64,000 bases of DNA from Pseudeuparius sepicola (taxonomy: Eukaryota > Arthropoda > Insecta > Coleoptera > Anthribidae). Positions within the stretch are counted from its first letter, which is position 1. Each line of letters starts with the position of its first letter. Under the pieces are notes generated by a model that saw nothing but the letters and a program-made list of their open reading frames with translations, did not search any database and was not told the origin of the DNA. The stretch lies in assembly GCA_963920635.1 (NCBI GenBank), contig OY987303.1, positions 52,265,223-52,329,222 of the forward strand, written 5' to 3'. A program made the position numbers and the translations under genes. Shown here piece after piece: positions 11,812 through 21,790 of the stretch.

Positions 11812-12058
11812 GGTGGATTTAAAACTCGTCGTTTGCGTTGGCGCTCGAAGTTGACGGTGACCTTCGCAGTTTGCGTTCAGAAATGTGAACGCCGCAACGT
11901 GAAAGATGAAATTAGTTTATCTCGGACGGCATCGGACGCAGACGGCAACGTTCGACGGCGGCGTTTATAAACGATTACACGTAAAATATTGGGATTGAAT
12001 TTTCGACGCAAACGGCAACGGCGAGCGCCAACGCAAACGTCAAGTTTATAAATCCACC
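11812..12058. mobile_element. MITE flanked by TTAA
   Basis: TIRs begin GGTGGATTTA and carry GACG/GTTTGCGTTGGCGCTCG inverted at both ends, with TTAA directly outside (11808-11811, 12059-12062). About 247 bp, GC-rich with many CG dinucleotides, non-coding. piggyBac-like by target site only. Confidence 0.65.
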
Positions 12059-12334
12059 TTAAAAACTAAAAACGCATCTCTCATCAAAAAAGCATGTCAC
12101 GGTGACTTTTATGATTTTACCGGCGCCTTCAAAAAGTATAATGCAATTTGTATACAAAAATTTAAACAAGGAATAAGGTAGCCACCATTCAAACTGTCAA
12201 AATGGGGTTAAAAATGGCGGCGAATTCCATCTCTTTTCGTTCTCTGCGCCTTGCCGTGCGCAATAGGGCCAAAAGCGGTATATGTTAATATACAGGTATA
12301 TGGGACACTATAGTAGGTTTTCTATTGTTTTGAA

Positions 12335-12392
12335 AGCTCCGCTACCATCTCCACTCTGCTCTCCGCTCAGCCGTCCGTGTGGACGTGCACTT
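12335..12392 (-). repeat. Isolated Harbinger-like end
   Basis: The reverse complement, starting GTGCACGTCCACACGGACGG and followed by GCGGAGAGCAGAGTGGAG, matches the terminal sequence at 10138. It is either the true right end of a 2.25-kb element or a separate truncated copy. Confidence 0.6.
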
Positions 12393-13456
12393 TAGAGCTC
12401 CCTTTACTCCTACACACACACACACTAAATACTGTTGATTGACATTGAAAAATCAAAAAGGTGATAAGTTCACTTAGACTATGCCTACAATTTTAAAATA
12501 TCTGGTTAAATTTTTTTACTTAATGACTGAATCACCCTGTATAAGAATTTTCACCTCATTTCAGTTTTTTACACATTCGAGTTTCAACTTTCTAAACTCT
12601 TTCTGGAATACTGTTCACATAATAATATCAGAAATTATGCGCCAGTCCATAACGTACTGCCAATTGGGAATAATTTCTCCAATTTAGCCGAACAGATTAC
12701 CGATTTACACTGGTTCTGTTGCTATACTGTTGCTGCATTGTAAGAGCAACATTATATGAGCATCCCACTCATCAGCCACAAGCTCCCCACTTCTTGTTGG
12801 TGTATCTGGAATGTAGATTCTTACAGGAATTTCTACTTCTGACCTCGAAAATATTGGACACGTTTCTGGACTGAACGATTCATTTCAAATCGGAGAGAAT
12901 AGTTTACACAACTTCTTCAGACAAAAACTATGAAAAACTTTTACAGAGTAAAATTCGTTTTTCAACGTTACAGTTAACTAAAATGATTTGGTGGCGGGTG
13001 CCTACAGTAATTTAATTATTAACCCACGAATCATGGCTCGCTAAAGAAATTCAACCACACTTAGCTTCGTTAACCCTTACATATTTTATACATAGTTCAC
13101 CATTGTACACTATTGAAAATGCGAGATCTTAAAATCCCAACAAAACAAACTTCTTTCAAAGCCCATTATATTACGGCGCTTTTAAACGTTCTTACCCTTA
13201 AATCAAACTCGAATCCATTTAAAGCCAGACTCCTCCAACAAAAACCGGGGGGGGTCTCATCTGCAAACCTCTCGTATAGCCTCGATTTAAAGAAAACCAA
13301 GGAAGGGCATTGTTTCTTTACTTTATTTAATCCAGAGTTTCGTATGAAGTTCGAGATTGGATCGGATAATTGAATAAACCCGCGAAAAGTTGAAGAAACA
13401 AAGTTATTTATGCGGGGCATTGTAGCCGCGTCATTAGCATCACTTTTTTGTTGCAG
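12393..13456. other. Likely intron or upstream DNA of the beat gene
   Basis: Contains a short (CA)n at about 12413-12424. Open frames at 12481-12687 and on both strands at 13113-13420 lack family features. The last 12 bases are the pyrimidine-rich acceptor of the first beat exon. Confidence 0.45.
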
Positions 13457-13641
13457 CGCTACCGAAGGAAGGACCCAAGATCAGCGGGGGCAAGCCTAGG
13501 TACCAAGTGGGGGACACTGTGAGGGTGAACTGCACCTCTGGCAGATCTAAACCAGCCGCAAAGTTGGACTGGATGATAAACGGAGAGGCCGCCGATCCTA
13601 GGTATCTTAAAGGACCTATAGTCTTCAATTCTGGGAGAGAA
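13457..13641 (+). CDS. beat: beaten path-like protein, exon encoding the first part of the second Ig domain
   Basis: The acceptor TTTTTTGTTGCAG ends at 13456 and a GTAAGT donor begins at 13642. The 185-bp exon starts in phase 2 and encodes 61 residues, with GPKISGGKPRYQVGDTVRVN followed by CTSGRSKPAAKLDWMINGE. The conserved Cys, the CTSG(R)SKPAA segment and the Trp of the Ig fold are diagnostic of the Beat family: secreted or membrane-anchored two-Ig proteins that, in Drosophila, act with Side-family receptors in motor-axon guidance and synaptic matching. Here the exon holds strands B and C of the second, membrane-proximal Ig domain. The reading frame is open and the splice sites are canonical, so the gene looks functional; the first Ig domain and the C-terminus lie outside the window or in introns. 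Which Beat paralogue this is cannot be decided by eye. Confidence 0.9.
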
Positions 13642-13699
13642 GTAAGTCGCTGCTTCGTCGCCTAGGCTATCTAACTCGTTCCGCTACTGTTCCTTGCAG

Positions 13700-13910
13700 G
13701 GTTTGGAAACGTCAGTACTGGGACTCGAGTTTGTTGCCAGGCACAAGCACTTCAGGAGGGGCAACATGAAGCTGAAATGTCTGGCGACTATAGCTACCCT
13801 ATATCAGCTTAGCAACGAGGAGAGTGCTAAGGGTGATCTAGTACAAAAGGGGGTTGTCTTGGAGAGTCGGGGAACGCCAGCACCGTCATCAAGAGCTGAC
13901 CGAGTGCAAG
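13700..13910 (+). CDS. beat: beaten path-like protein, exon encoding the rest of the second Ig domain
   Basis: It follows the previous exon after a 58-bp intron (GTAAGT...CCTTGCAG) and begins in phase 0, matching the exon before it. It encodes 70 residues and one extra base before a GTAAGA donor. It reads GLETSVLGLEFVARHKHF, then GNMKLKCLATIATLY with the second Ig cysteine, then SNEES, a segment typical of Beat proteins. The Ig disulphide partner is the Cys of the preceding exon. After SNEES comes a linker containing RGTPAPSSRADRVQ, which in family members leads to the stalk or membrane-attachment region. A mariner-like element begins 28 bp past the donor, inside the next intron. Both frames are intact, so I read this as a live gene with transposon-filled introns. 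Confidence 0.9.
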
Positions 13911-13938
13911 GTAAGATTTCAGAGACTATTATACTATA

Positions 13939-15153
13939 CAGGGTGGTTCACTTTTATGTGGTAGGACTTTAACATTAGATAGAAAAAGATAATCTAAAAT
14001 GAAAATTTTATATCAACATATATCGGGGAAAGCTTAGTTTCCGAGATACAGGGCGTTGAAGTATTTGAAGTCTTTTTTACACTGTCCGAACCAGTGGAGA
14101 TATTTAAACCAAATTTGATGTGTAGTACCACCTTTTTGACTACGATATTTAGTGATAATATGAAGGTCCTGAAATAACCAGTGGTGGAGTTATGGGTTTT
14201 CACTATCACTAAATTTAAAAAGTAATTAGTACGGACCTGTCTCACATCAACGTAAATTTTTTTTTCGTAAAGTTCTTTCAATTCTCTACGAAAAGTGTAT
14301 CTTGACATTTTTTTGTATCTGCCACGGTTGTGTAGTAAATAAATTATTTCGTTTCCATCTCAGCCTTTTTTGCCTAAAAATGTGTTTTCTAAGATTATTG
14401 ATAAATATCGCAAATAACAGAAATTAATTATGGAACACTTATCGGATTCAGCTATTTTATTTTTAATTTTATGGAAACAATTTTAAAAATAAACTGGCAC
14501 TTGGTTTGAGGTACATTACTTTATTATCATTTTAACATTTTTATCAAATCTAGTATTATTTCTTAATAATTTTTATTACATTTATTACATAATTCACTTC
14601 GACGCCTAACGGATTGAACAGCATCGATTAAATTGCCATTTCTCAATTCATCGCACGCATTTCTGATACGATCAATAAGTTGTTCCCTTGTTTCTACAGG
14701 AGTCGCATAGACTTGTTCTTTTAAAAATCCCCATACGAAGAAGTCCAGAGGTGTTATGTCCGGAGAACGTGGTGGCCAAGCGACCGGTCCCCCTCGTCCG
14801 ATCCACCTATTTTACGAAAAAAAAATTTACGTTGATGTGAGACAGGTCCGTACTAATTACTTTTTAAATTTAGTGATAGTGAAAACCCATAACTCCACCA
14901 CTGGTTATTTCAGGACCTTCATATTATCACTAAATATCGTAGTCAAAAAGGTGGTACTACACATCAAATTTGGTTTAAATATCTCCACTGGTTCGGACAG
15001 TGTAAAAAATACTTCATATTTTTTCCAACACTTCAACGCCCTGTATCTCGGAAACTAAGCTTTCCCCGATATATGTTGATATAAAATTTTCATTTTAGAT
15101 TATCTTTTTCTATCTAATGTTAAAGTCCTACCACATAAAAGTGAACCACCCTG
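13939..15153 (-). mobile_element. Mariner-like element with long TIRs, deleted transposase
   Basis: Starts CAGGGTGGTTCACTTTTATG and ends with the exact inverse; TA flanks both sides (13937-13938, 15154-15155). The arms are about 370 bp and nearly identical in inverse orientation, which explains mirrored open frames at 13994-14308 and 14756-15058. The 460-bp centre keeps the C-terminal part of a transposase on the minus strand. It sits in a beat intron, just after a splice donor. Confidence 0.85.
14563..14808 (-). pseudogene. C-terminal fragment of a mariner-superfamily (IS630/Tc1/mariner) transposase
   Basis: The minus-strand frame of 81 residues reads RWIGRGGPVAWPPRSPDITP then LDFFVWGFLKEQVY and ends ...ELCNKCNKNY before a stop. 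WPPRSPD(I/L)TPLDFF(V/L)WG is the block around the third catalytic acidic residue in the DDE/DDD transposases of this superfamily; the Asp of SPD or LDFF is the candidate third catalytic residue. The helix-turn-helix DNA-binding region and the first two catalytic Asp residues are missing, so it cannot transpose. It lies in the loop of the TIR element and is surely its own former gene. Confidence 0.8.
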
Positions 15154-15254
15154 TATAGTGGTGTTGTTAGGCAAGTAGACATTGTCAATAATATTCTTCA
15201 ATTTTGGTGTATCCTTTCTCGATGTGAGATGCGAACAATATTGCACTAACGGTC

Positions 15255-15318
15255 CTTTAATATGAGCCACAAAGCTAATATAGTGGTATATGAGCCACAA
15301 AGCTAATATAGTGGTATT
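15255..15318 (+). repeat. Short tandem duplication
   Basis: ATGAGCCACAAAGCTAATAT AGTGGTAT occurs twice in a row (unit about 29 bp) immediately before the LINE fragment, possibly made at insertion of the LINE. Confidence 0.7.
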
Positions 15319-15329
15319 ATATTTCTTTT

Positions 15330-16303
15330 GATTTCACTCGTGCATTTGACACGGTACATAAACAATTCGTGATAGAAAAGTTACATAGAGTGGGAGTAAG
15401 AGGTAACATAAATAGCTGGATAGAGTCGTTCCTTTCCGACAGAACCCTTAGGGTCAAAATAGCCAATAATTACTCTGAAACTTTTAAAAACAACCACGGG
15501 ACGCCCCAAGGAAGTATTTTAGCCCCTCTCATATTTCTAATTTTTATTAATGACTTATCAGATCATATCTCTTCAGGAGACGTTTTTTTATATGCCGACG
15601 ATACCACCATCGTTGTAAGCGGTCCAGATGAACCAACTGTCAAAAACAATGTGAAAACCACTTTACGTGAATTCAATAACTGGTGCGCAGCCAACAATCT
15701 CATGATAAATCATGGTAAAACCACCTTTTTGGAGTTTGAGACTCAAAGAGGAAAATCTTCCTCTTTTTGTTTTGACTTTCAGGGCAATAAAATTAATTCA
15801 TCTGAAACAGCAACTTTTCTGGGGGTATCTATAGACAACCATCTGATATGGGCCTCCCAAATAGATATCGTTTGCAAAAAATTAAATAGTAGTTTTTAGG
15901 TTCTAAATACACTTAAAAACAATGTTGACAGACATGTATTGATCGACGTATACTACGCTCTGCTATGTCCTACAATATTATTGTTTGGGGGCAAGCCTCA
16001 TATATTTCTCGGGTGTTTGTGCTGCAAAAGAGAATTATTCGTTTAATCTTCGATCTACCACATAGGGAAACATGCCGACCAACATTCACCAAATATAACA
16101 TTCTTACATTTCCATCTATATATATTTTAAAATTGCTTTGCTTTATTCACAAGAAACGACTCCAAATTCCAAACAACGGATTATATCACGAACATAATAC
16201 AAGAAACAAACATGATTTAATGACCGAGATGCATCATCTGGAATGTTACAAAAAGTCCCCTTTGTTTTCTGGAAGTAAACAATTCCATCTACAAATGTAT
16301 TAA
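15330..16303 (+). pseudogene. LINE reverse transcriptase, C-terminal part, frameshifted
   Basis: The frame opens with DFTRAFDTVHKQFVIEKL (RT domain block A, with the first catalytic Asp), continues through HGTPQGSILAPLIFLIFIND (block B) and FLYADDTTIV (block C, the YADD catalytic pair), then an NNWCAANNLMINHGKT thumb region. It stops at 15897-15899 and resumes in another frame from about 15950, with VLQKRIIRLIFDL, RETCRPTF and a conserved C-terminal YHEHNTRNKHDL, before the final stop at 16303. Those C-terminal motifs fit the arthropod CR1/Daphne/Kiri type. The endonuclease and the N-terminal RT fingers are absent. Non-functional because of truncation, one in-frame stop and a frameshift. Confidence 0.88.
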
Positions 16304-16545
16304 AGAAACATCTAAGGAAGCTCTTGTGTTCAAAATCCTTTTATAGTATTTTAGAATTCTCTGATTACTGTAAGCCCATGCAGTGACAACTTAATGTATG
16401 TTTAGATTAGGTTGATATAACATATAACCCTGTACATTGTATCAATATTTTATATTATTTTCTTGTTTTATGTTGACTTGTTTCTGTCTGCCTGTGTAGT
16501 TCTCGAAATAAAACTTATTCTATTCTATTCTATTCTATTCTAATA
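15330..16545 (+). mobile_element. 5'-truncated non-LTR retrotransposon (CR1-like group)
   Basis: Starts abruptly within the reverse transcriptase, contains an AATAAA at about 16506-16511 and ends in a (TTCTA)n tail at about 16519-16543. Truncation at the 5' end and a simple-repeat 3' tail are expected of target-primed LINE insertions. Coding detail is given in the separate pseudogene entry. Confidence 0.85.
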
Positions 16546-17787
16546 CATGTTTTTTTTTTTGTTAAGATTCACAGTACTAGCATAATATAAAAACATACAT
16601 CGGATTAATAAATCTGCCCACAAAACCTGTTATGTGTTTGTGCTATACAGGGTTTCCCAACGAAAACTTGACCCCCCCCCCAAAAAAATTAGAAAATCTA
16701 AAAATATTTGAAAATTCGCCGAGACCCATCGATTTTTGTTCTTGGGGGGAGCTTTTTTGACAGTCAAGCCAACCCGATATGTTCATCCCCCTAATCCCTA
16801 GCAACTCCAACTTTAAAATTTCAAATAGAACTATCCCCCTTGTGGCGCATCATTTTAAAGCCCTTTTTATTGCGAATGCAGTGATGTATCTTTTTTAGAA
16901 ATCTGTTGAGATTTGACAGAATTATTGGCTAAAAACGGAAAGTTGACAATCCACTGTACGCGTAATATTTTTTACACAAATGCCCGCCACTAATAAGTTT
17001 TTTATATACCTACTACACACGACCAAATTACCTAGTTTTTATTGACGTGTTTATCAGTTTACAAAAAAGTCACAAATGAAAAAGCTGAAGCAAAACAAAA
17101 AAGTTCATACGAATTTAAACTTTATATCTTTTTAAAATACGTAACAAAAAGTCACTGTCACAAAAAAATTCCTGTTTTTTTTGCTTATAGCCATGAAATA
17201 GTTAGTTTCAGCCTGCTATTGTGTTTTTGAAATGGTTTATCCTATCACGGAAATGTTAGAAATTGTTGCAATTCGTGTTTTAGCTTTAGCGCAATCATGA
17301 TTTCGATAACAAATTGCAACAATTTCTACCCTTTCCGCGATAGAATAAACCATTTCGAAAATAAGTTTCCACTTTCAATAGCAGGCTGAAACTAACGATT
17401 TCGTGGTTACAAGCAAAAAAACGCGAACTTTTTTTCGTGACAGTGACTTTTTGTTACATATTTTAAAAAGATATAAGGTGTGAATTCGTATGAACTTTTC
17501 TTGTTTTGCTTCAGCTTTTTCATTCGTGACTTTTTTGTTAACAGATCAACACGTCAATAAAAAACTAGGTAATTTGGTCGAGTGTAGTAGATAAAAAAAC
17601 TTATTAGTGGCGGGCATTTGTGTAAAAATTACTAGGCGTACAGTGGATTTTCAACTTTCCGTTTTTAGCCCATAATTCTGTCAAATCTCAACAGATTTCT
17701 AAAAACGACGTATCACTATGTATTCGCAATAAAAAGGGCTTTGATTTGAAATGATGCGCCACAAGTGGGGTAGTTCCATTTGACTGT

Positions 17788-18120
17788 AAATAAATTAAAA
17801 GTAAAAAAATATTTTTAAAAAAAGCTTTTATTTAAATGCGCTAAAAAGAATAAAATAATCTTTTCTTTTAAAACTTTTACTATCAACTTATAACGTCATT
17901 CCACAATTTATATGATATAAAAGCTTGTCGCGAGATTTAAGTAGTGGTATTTACTTAGTTTGAAAACTTAAATCTCGCGACAAGCTTTTATATCATATAA
18001 ATTGTGGAATGACGTTATAAGTTGATAGTAAAAGTTTTAAAAGAAAAGATTATTTTATTCTTTTTAGCGCATTTAAATAAAAGCTTTTTTTAAAAATATT
18101 TTTTTACTTTTAATTTATTT
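17788..18120. repeat. Perfect 154-bp inverted repeat (hairpin head of element copy 2)
   Basis: Arms 17788-17941 and 17967-18120 are complementary with no mismatch that I could find, around a 25-bp spacer. The arms include AAGCTTTTATTTAAATGCGC and AAGCTTGTCGCGAGATTTAAG-like motifs also found at 2300 and 2396. A perfect match of this length implies very recent formation or gene conversion, or that the two arms copy each other. Confidence 0.88.
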
Positions 18121-18690
18121 TGTAATTTTTAGTTTGGCCAGGTGTCTGAGTCTATTCATCTCAGTTAACGCATCATTGTTGCAAGGTCGTTTGCCGGTTA
18201 GTTTAGAACAGTCTAGCTCTTCAATGAGGAGACCTTCTAATGACCATCTTGGGTGTTCCGCCATGTTGGATTTAGAATGACGTCACACATATAATCATGC
18301 ATTGTCATCCAAATTAAACGTGTGTACAAAATTTCAGCTCGATCGGTTGAAATTTAACTAGTCCGCCATCTTGAGTGTTCCGCCATGTTGGATTTAGAAT
18401 GACGTCACACATATAATCATGCATTGTCATCCAAATTAAACGTGTGTACAAAATTTCAGCTCGATCGGTTGAAATTTAACTAGTCCGCCATCTTGGGTGA
18501 TCCGCCATGTTGGATTTAGAATGACGTCACACATGTAATCATGCATTGTCATCCAAATTAAACGTGTGTACAAAATTTCAGCTCGATCGGTTGAAGATAT
18601 CTGCTTCAAAATTGAGTTGCAAGATTCCACCCGAACAAATTACATACATACATACATACATTGCAAGTTAAATAAAAGCTTTTAAAAAAG
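18121..18690. repeat. 122-bp minisatellite and tail of foldback element copy 2
   Basis: Three units with period 122 bp (CCGCCATG at 18258, 18380 and 18502), each containing CCGCCATCTTG, GAATGACGTCACACAT and CAGCTCGATCGGTTGAA. Then come GAGTTGCAAGATTC, a (CATA)n run near 18640 and the end TTGCAAGTTAAATAAAAGCT. Module order is the reverse of copy 1 at 1781-2548. Confidence 0.8.
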
Positions 18691-18771
18691 CTCCCCCCAA
18701 GGACAAAAATCGACGAGTCTCGGCGAATTTTCAAATATTTTTCGGTCAAATTTTCGTTGGGAAACCCTGTA

Positions 18772-19930
18772 TACTCAAGTTTGGCTGCCAATTTCTTTAG
18801 ATTTATTCCATGCTACTTATCGATTTGACGGTAAAATAATTGTCAAACATTCTTCTACTAAAATGCCTGTAATGGGGATCTTATCTTTATCCCATTTGGC
18901 AAAGTAATGGCTTGGATGTTACGGATCAAAACCCACACGTAGGATAATAAAATTAGCGAAACAAGGGTCGTCGACACGATATAAAATATATCCGCGGTTG
19001 GGTATTACAAGAGAACACGATAACACTGTTATAAATGATAATATTATTTTTAACGAAATGAAAACACCCATTGTACCTTCGCGGTCCACAATCAAAGGAC
19101 TTTTCGTCGTACTGTCCCTTTGTGTTCTGGCAAACGATTCCTCTCTTTCTTTTTCCGGGGAATCCTGATAATCCCGAGACTTCTACCTCGAAACCCGGGC
19201 AATAAATAGGCTGAGATACCCCTTGTTCCTTTATCAGATATTAGTGTAGTCGGGTTAGACGTATGCGGGAAAGCCTTGCAGATATCATCTTTCACGTGTA
19301 GGTATGGGCTTCTGCGTAAAACTCTTATCTCGAGTTTTTCCGCCTTGAAGTTTCGTCTTGACACGAGAATTTGTTGAAGTTAAACGGTGTTTCTTCGGTT
19401 TAAAAGTCGAAAACATTCGCATCTATTGACATTTTTTGTCGAGTCGTTTTCACAACGAAAAGCAATTTCTCGAGTTAGATATTCTCATCGATTCGATAAA
19501 GAGCCTAGAAAGAAAAACTTACAGCCAAAAATAAATAAATCAGCACAACCATATAACACACAAATAGGCAAAACATGTTTTGTGAGTAAAACGTCAGATT
19601 TCTCCCTCGCTTATTGTGTCAGAGACAACGGTTCTCTGGCTTTATCTTTTTTATTTTCCTTTTGTTGTGCGTTATTACTATACTAGTATTGCTTCTTTAA
19701 AATACGAGACAAGGTGAGTCTTTGACCCGTACAAAAATTGTGAACCCCTGGAGCGAGCCTATGGAATTTTTTTTTAAGAAACTGAAAAATAAAGAAGATA
19801 TAAGAACATTTGACAGTCGCTGACAGAAAAGTCTGCATCGCGTAGGGTAGAGGGAAGATTTTCAAATGCCAAATTAGTTAGCAAAAAATCCCGCTACACC
19901 AACTTTCAATTCAAAGGTATTTAATAGTTA
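18772..19930. other. No gene recognised
   Basis: Starts with a weak copy of the dispersed repeat seen at 4.9 and 22.4 kb. A GC-balanced stretch at 18880-19700 has open frames on both strands (19092-19364 minus, 19387-19686 plus) but no recognisable domains. Confidence 0.4.
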
Positions 19931-19934
19931 CTTA

Positions 19935-20053
19935 TGTACCAAGGCACTGAAGTTCAACTTTTTATGACTCATGTGGAGTTTAGTTGCTGAGGCCTCTGGC
20001 CGAGGCAAATAAACCACATGAGTCATAAAAAGAACTTCAGTGCCGAGGTACAT
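19935..20053. repeat. Structured hairpin C, copy 1
   Basis: Stem parts in order: GTACC, a 2x2 internal loop (aa opposite ga), GGCACTGAAGT, an asymmetric loop larger on the left arm, TTTTTATGACTCATGTGG, a loop of about 38 nt with its own GC-rich inverted repeat, then the complementary strands. The geometry matches hairpins at 32285, 51107 and 41827 although the sequences differ. The inverted copy is at 54036-54165. Confidence 0.85.
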
Positions 20054-20540
20054 ATTATATTTTTTTTGAAATCGGAAAAAAAAATGTTTTATTAGGCAAG
20101 AAAATAATAATAATGGATCACCCGTCCACGAACCGACTTCGCGCGGCGTTGCTTGACTTTACCGATCGCTCTACCTAGGACAAGTATAATGATGTACGGC
20201 ACCTTCTGACAGAAAAACCAAACTGCTGCTTCTTGTGCAGCCTGCACAACAAATCTATTGATACTCAAATTTGCTAAAATATGTATACTGAAGGATTGCG
20301 CTTCTATAGGAAACAATTTCGCAATGTATACGAAAAGTTAAATGAGCCTTTATCGGCCGGGTTTTGAATATTTGGTCACTTTTGACGGGCGATTTCTCCG
20401 CGTCGGACGTTTGATGTTTACATCTCGCCAAGGCCTACTTATTGAAAAAATCGTACAATAATGGGCTACATTATTGTACGATTTCTGTTCTTTTAATGAC
20501 GATTTTGGGACATTTTAATGCCGATTTCAAGAAAATTTAG
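20054..20540. repeat. Body of hairpin element, inverted copy at 53627-54035
   Basis: About 450 bp next to hairpin C recurs inverted at 53627-54010 (CTTGAAATCGGCAGTAAAGT, GAGATGTAAACATCAAACGT, TTGGTCACTTTTGACG and others). It also contains a perfect small stem-loop, AAATCGTACAATAATG with its complement, at 20447-20484. No convincing protein; a minus-strand frame at 20092-20316 is not preserved in the other copy. Confidence 0.75.
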
Positions 20541-20717
20541 TTATTCGTTTTTATATCTAATTTTATGCGAAATATTTGGTGTAGTGTGCGGAAATTTCAA
20601 CAATGGTTCTGACAATCTATGTGTGGCTTTGTCCATGGATTTATTGTGTATTTTCAAGGGTAATATAACAAATGGTGTGCGTATTATCGATAATAACTTT
20701 AATTAATTTTACGAATT

Positions 20718-20784
20718 ATTATAATCCCCCAAAGCTGAAAATACCACGACTGCACAGTGGTATTTTCTTAGATTGGGATTATAA
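20718..20784. repeat. Structured hairpin F
   Basis: ATTATAATCCC, an 8-9 nt internal loop and AAAATACCAC pair with their complements around a 9-nt loop. The inner stem AATACCAC/GTGGTATT is shared with hairpin G at 21223-21265, so the two probably mark the ends of one element. Confidence 0.7.
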
Positions 20785-20987
20785 TGGGTTAATAAATTAA
20801 CGAAAGGTATTATCTGATTATTAGGCATAACGAGTTGCATTTAGGAAGAAAATTTAGCAACTGCAAATAATTTAATTATTCAGTGTTTAGGCGTAATTTG
20901 ACAACTAAACTTATTAAATAAATTAACTACTAAAATTATATATATTTTGCCTTTTCAAAGATGCGATTTAAAAAATAAAAAATATAT

Positions 20988-21058
20988 ACCCCAACCGGGA
21001 TTTGAACCCGGGAAATCTCGCACCCAAAGTGAAAATCATGCCACTAGACCATTGTGCT
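20988..21058 (-). tRNA. tRNA-Pro(TGG)-like sequence, probably a pseudo-tRNA or SINE-like module
   Basis: The reverse complement reads as a tRNA: TGGTCTAGTGGCATGATT (D arm and A box), CTTTGGGTG in the anticodon loop (anticodon TGG), and CCCGGGTTCAAATCCCGG (T arm with perfect B box). The acceptor stem has only about five of seven pairs and there is no clear T-run terminator. It lies between hairpins F and G, which argues that it is a module of a mobile element. Confidence 0.6.
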
Positions 21059-21222
21059 TCTGTATAAAATTTACTTAAAAATTACATAACTAGCTGCGTA
21101 AAAATTGAAGTATATTTGATAGCTGTCATTTAGGATGAGCGTTCAGTTTCGAATATATTGTGTTAATAGATTAGTTACCACAATATTGGTTTAGCGTTAC
21201 TAAGGTATTACTAAGAGAATAG

Positions 21223-21265
21223 GATTTTAGCAGTAATACCACTACCTGGTGGTATTACTGAAATC
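21223..21265. repeat. Structured hairpin G
   Basis: GATTT, a 3-nt bulge on the left only, then CAGTAATACCAC with its complement around a 6-nt loop. Shares its inner stem with hairpin F. Confidence 0.7.
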
Positions 21266-21399
21266 ATCACCTGATTGTTAATATTTCACAAATTCTGTCT
21301 GCATTCTGATTCGCTAGAACTAGTTCGGGACTAGGTATGTGTTGGAACAAATCTATTAGCTACGTTCGAGGATTCAGCATTCACGCTAGTAATCAACGA

Positions 21400-21790
21400 T
21401 ATATAGGAATAGATGACTCACGGTAATACAAATAACATAATACAATACAATACGATAATACAAATAACATACGGTAACACAAATGACATACCTAATTTAT
21501 AACATGGTTTTGTTTTGCTTCTACATTAGTAGGTCGGGGGGAAGAAGACGAGGTAATTTGTTTACATTGGCAATTCTTAAATTCAGTCTTTCCTATTTTG
21601 TAATGCATAATAAATAGTTATTTTGATAGATTTGTATGTCGTATATATGCTTTGAGATACATATACTTACCTAATTCGTATCAATCAAAACTGGAAACCT
21701 TGAATGTGCCACCAATAACATCTTTTTAAAATCATCAAACAAAACAAGTTGCCTTTTGTAATATATCTATTCCTATATCATCGTTGCTAA
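21400..21790 (+). repeat. Dispersed repeat R21, the empty-site version of 57.9-60.15 kb
   Basis: ATAGGAATAGATGA, GGTCGGGGGGAAGAAGACGA, TTGTAATGCATAATAAATAG, CTGGAAACCTTGAATGTGCC and TAACATCT recur at 57907-58101 and 60012-60150, where a pogo-like element separates the two halves. Contains a short ATACAAATAACATA tandem near 21425-21490. Non-coding. Confidence 0.8.

Larger units (their letters stand above)
16648..18769. mobile_element. TA-flanked long foldback, right arm split by the minisatellite element
   Basis: The left end CAGGGTTTCCCAACGAAAA is mirrored at 18769 (TTTTCGTTGGGAAACCCTG), with TA outside both (16646-16647, 18770-18771). The outer arms pair at 16648-16759 with 18686-18769. The inner arms pair at about 16821-17290 with 17330-17788 (for example GTGGCGGGCATTTGTGTAAA). 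The two right-arm blocks are separated by the element at 17788-18690, and about 60 bp of complement to 16760-16820 is missing, so that insertion came with a deletion. Non-coding. Confidence 0.75.

Noticed and set aside
13113..13420. Overlapping open frames on both strands just upstream of the beat exon
   Set aside because: No acceptor/donor pair or Ig features; the beat exon begins only at the acceptor ending at 13456.
13994..15058. Matching frames of about 100 codons on opposite strands containing KKIYVDVRQVRTNYF
   Set aside because: Mirror images produced by the long TIRs of the mariner-like element.
18258..18600. Regular repeats that might suggest a CRISPR array
   Set aside because: The units are contiguous 122-bp minisatellite copies without unique spacers, in a eukaryotic genome.
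20988..21058. A functional tRNA-Pro gene
   Set aside because: The acceptor stem is mispaired and there is no clear terminator; the hairpin context points to a mobile module. Kept only as a tRNA-like feature.
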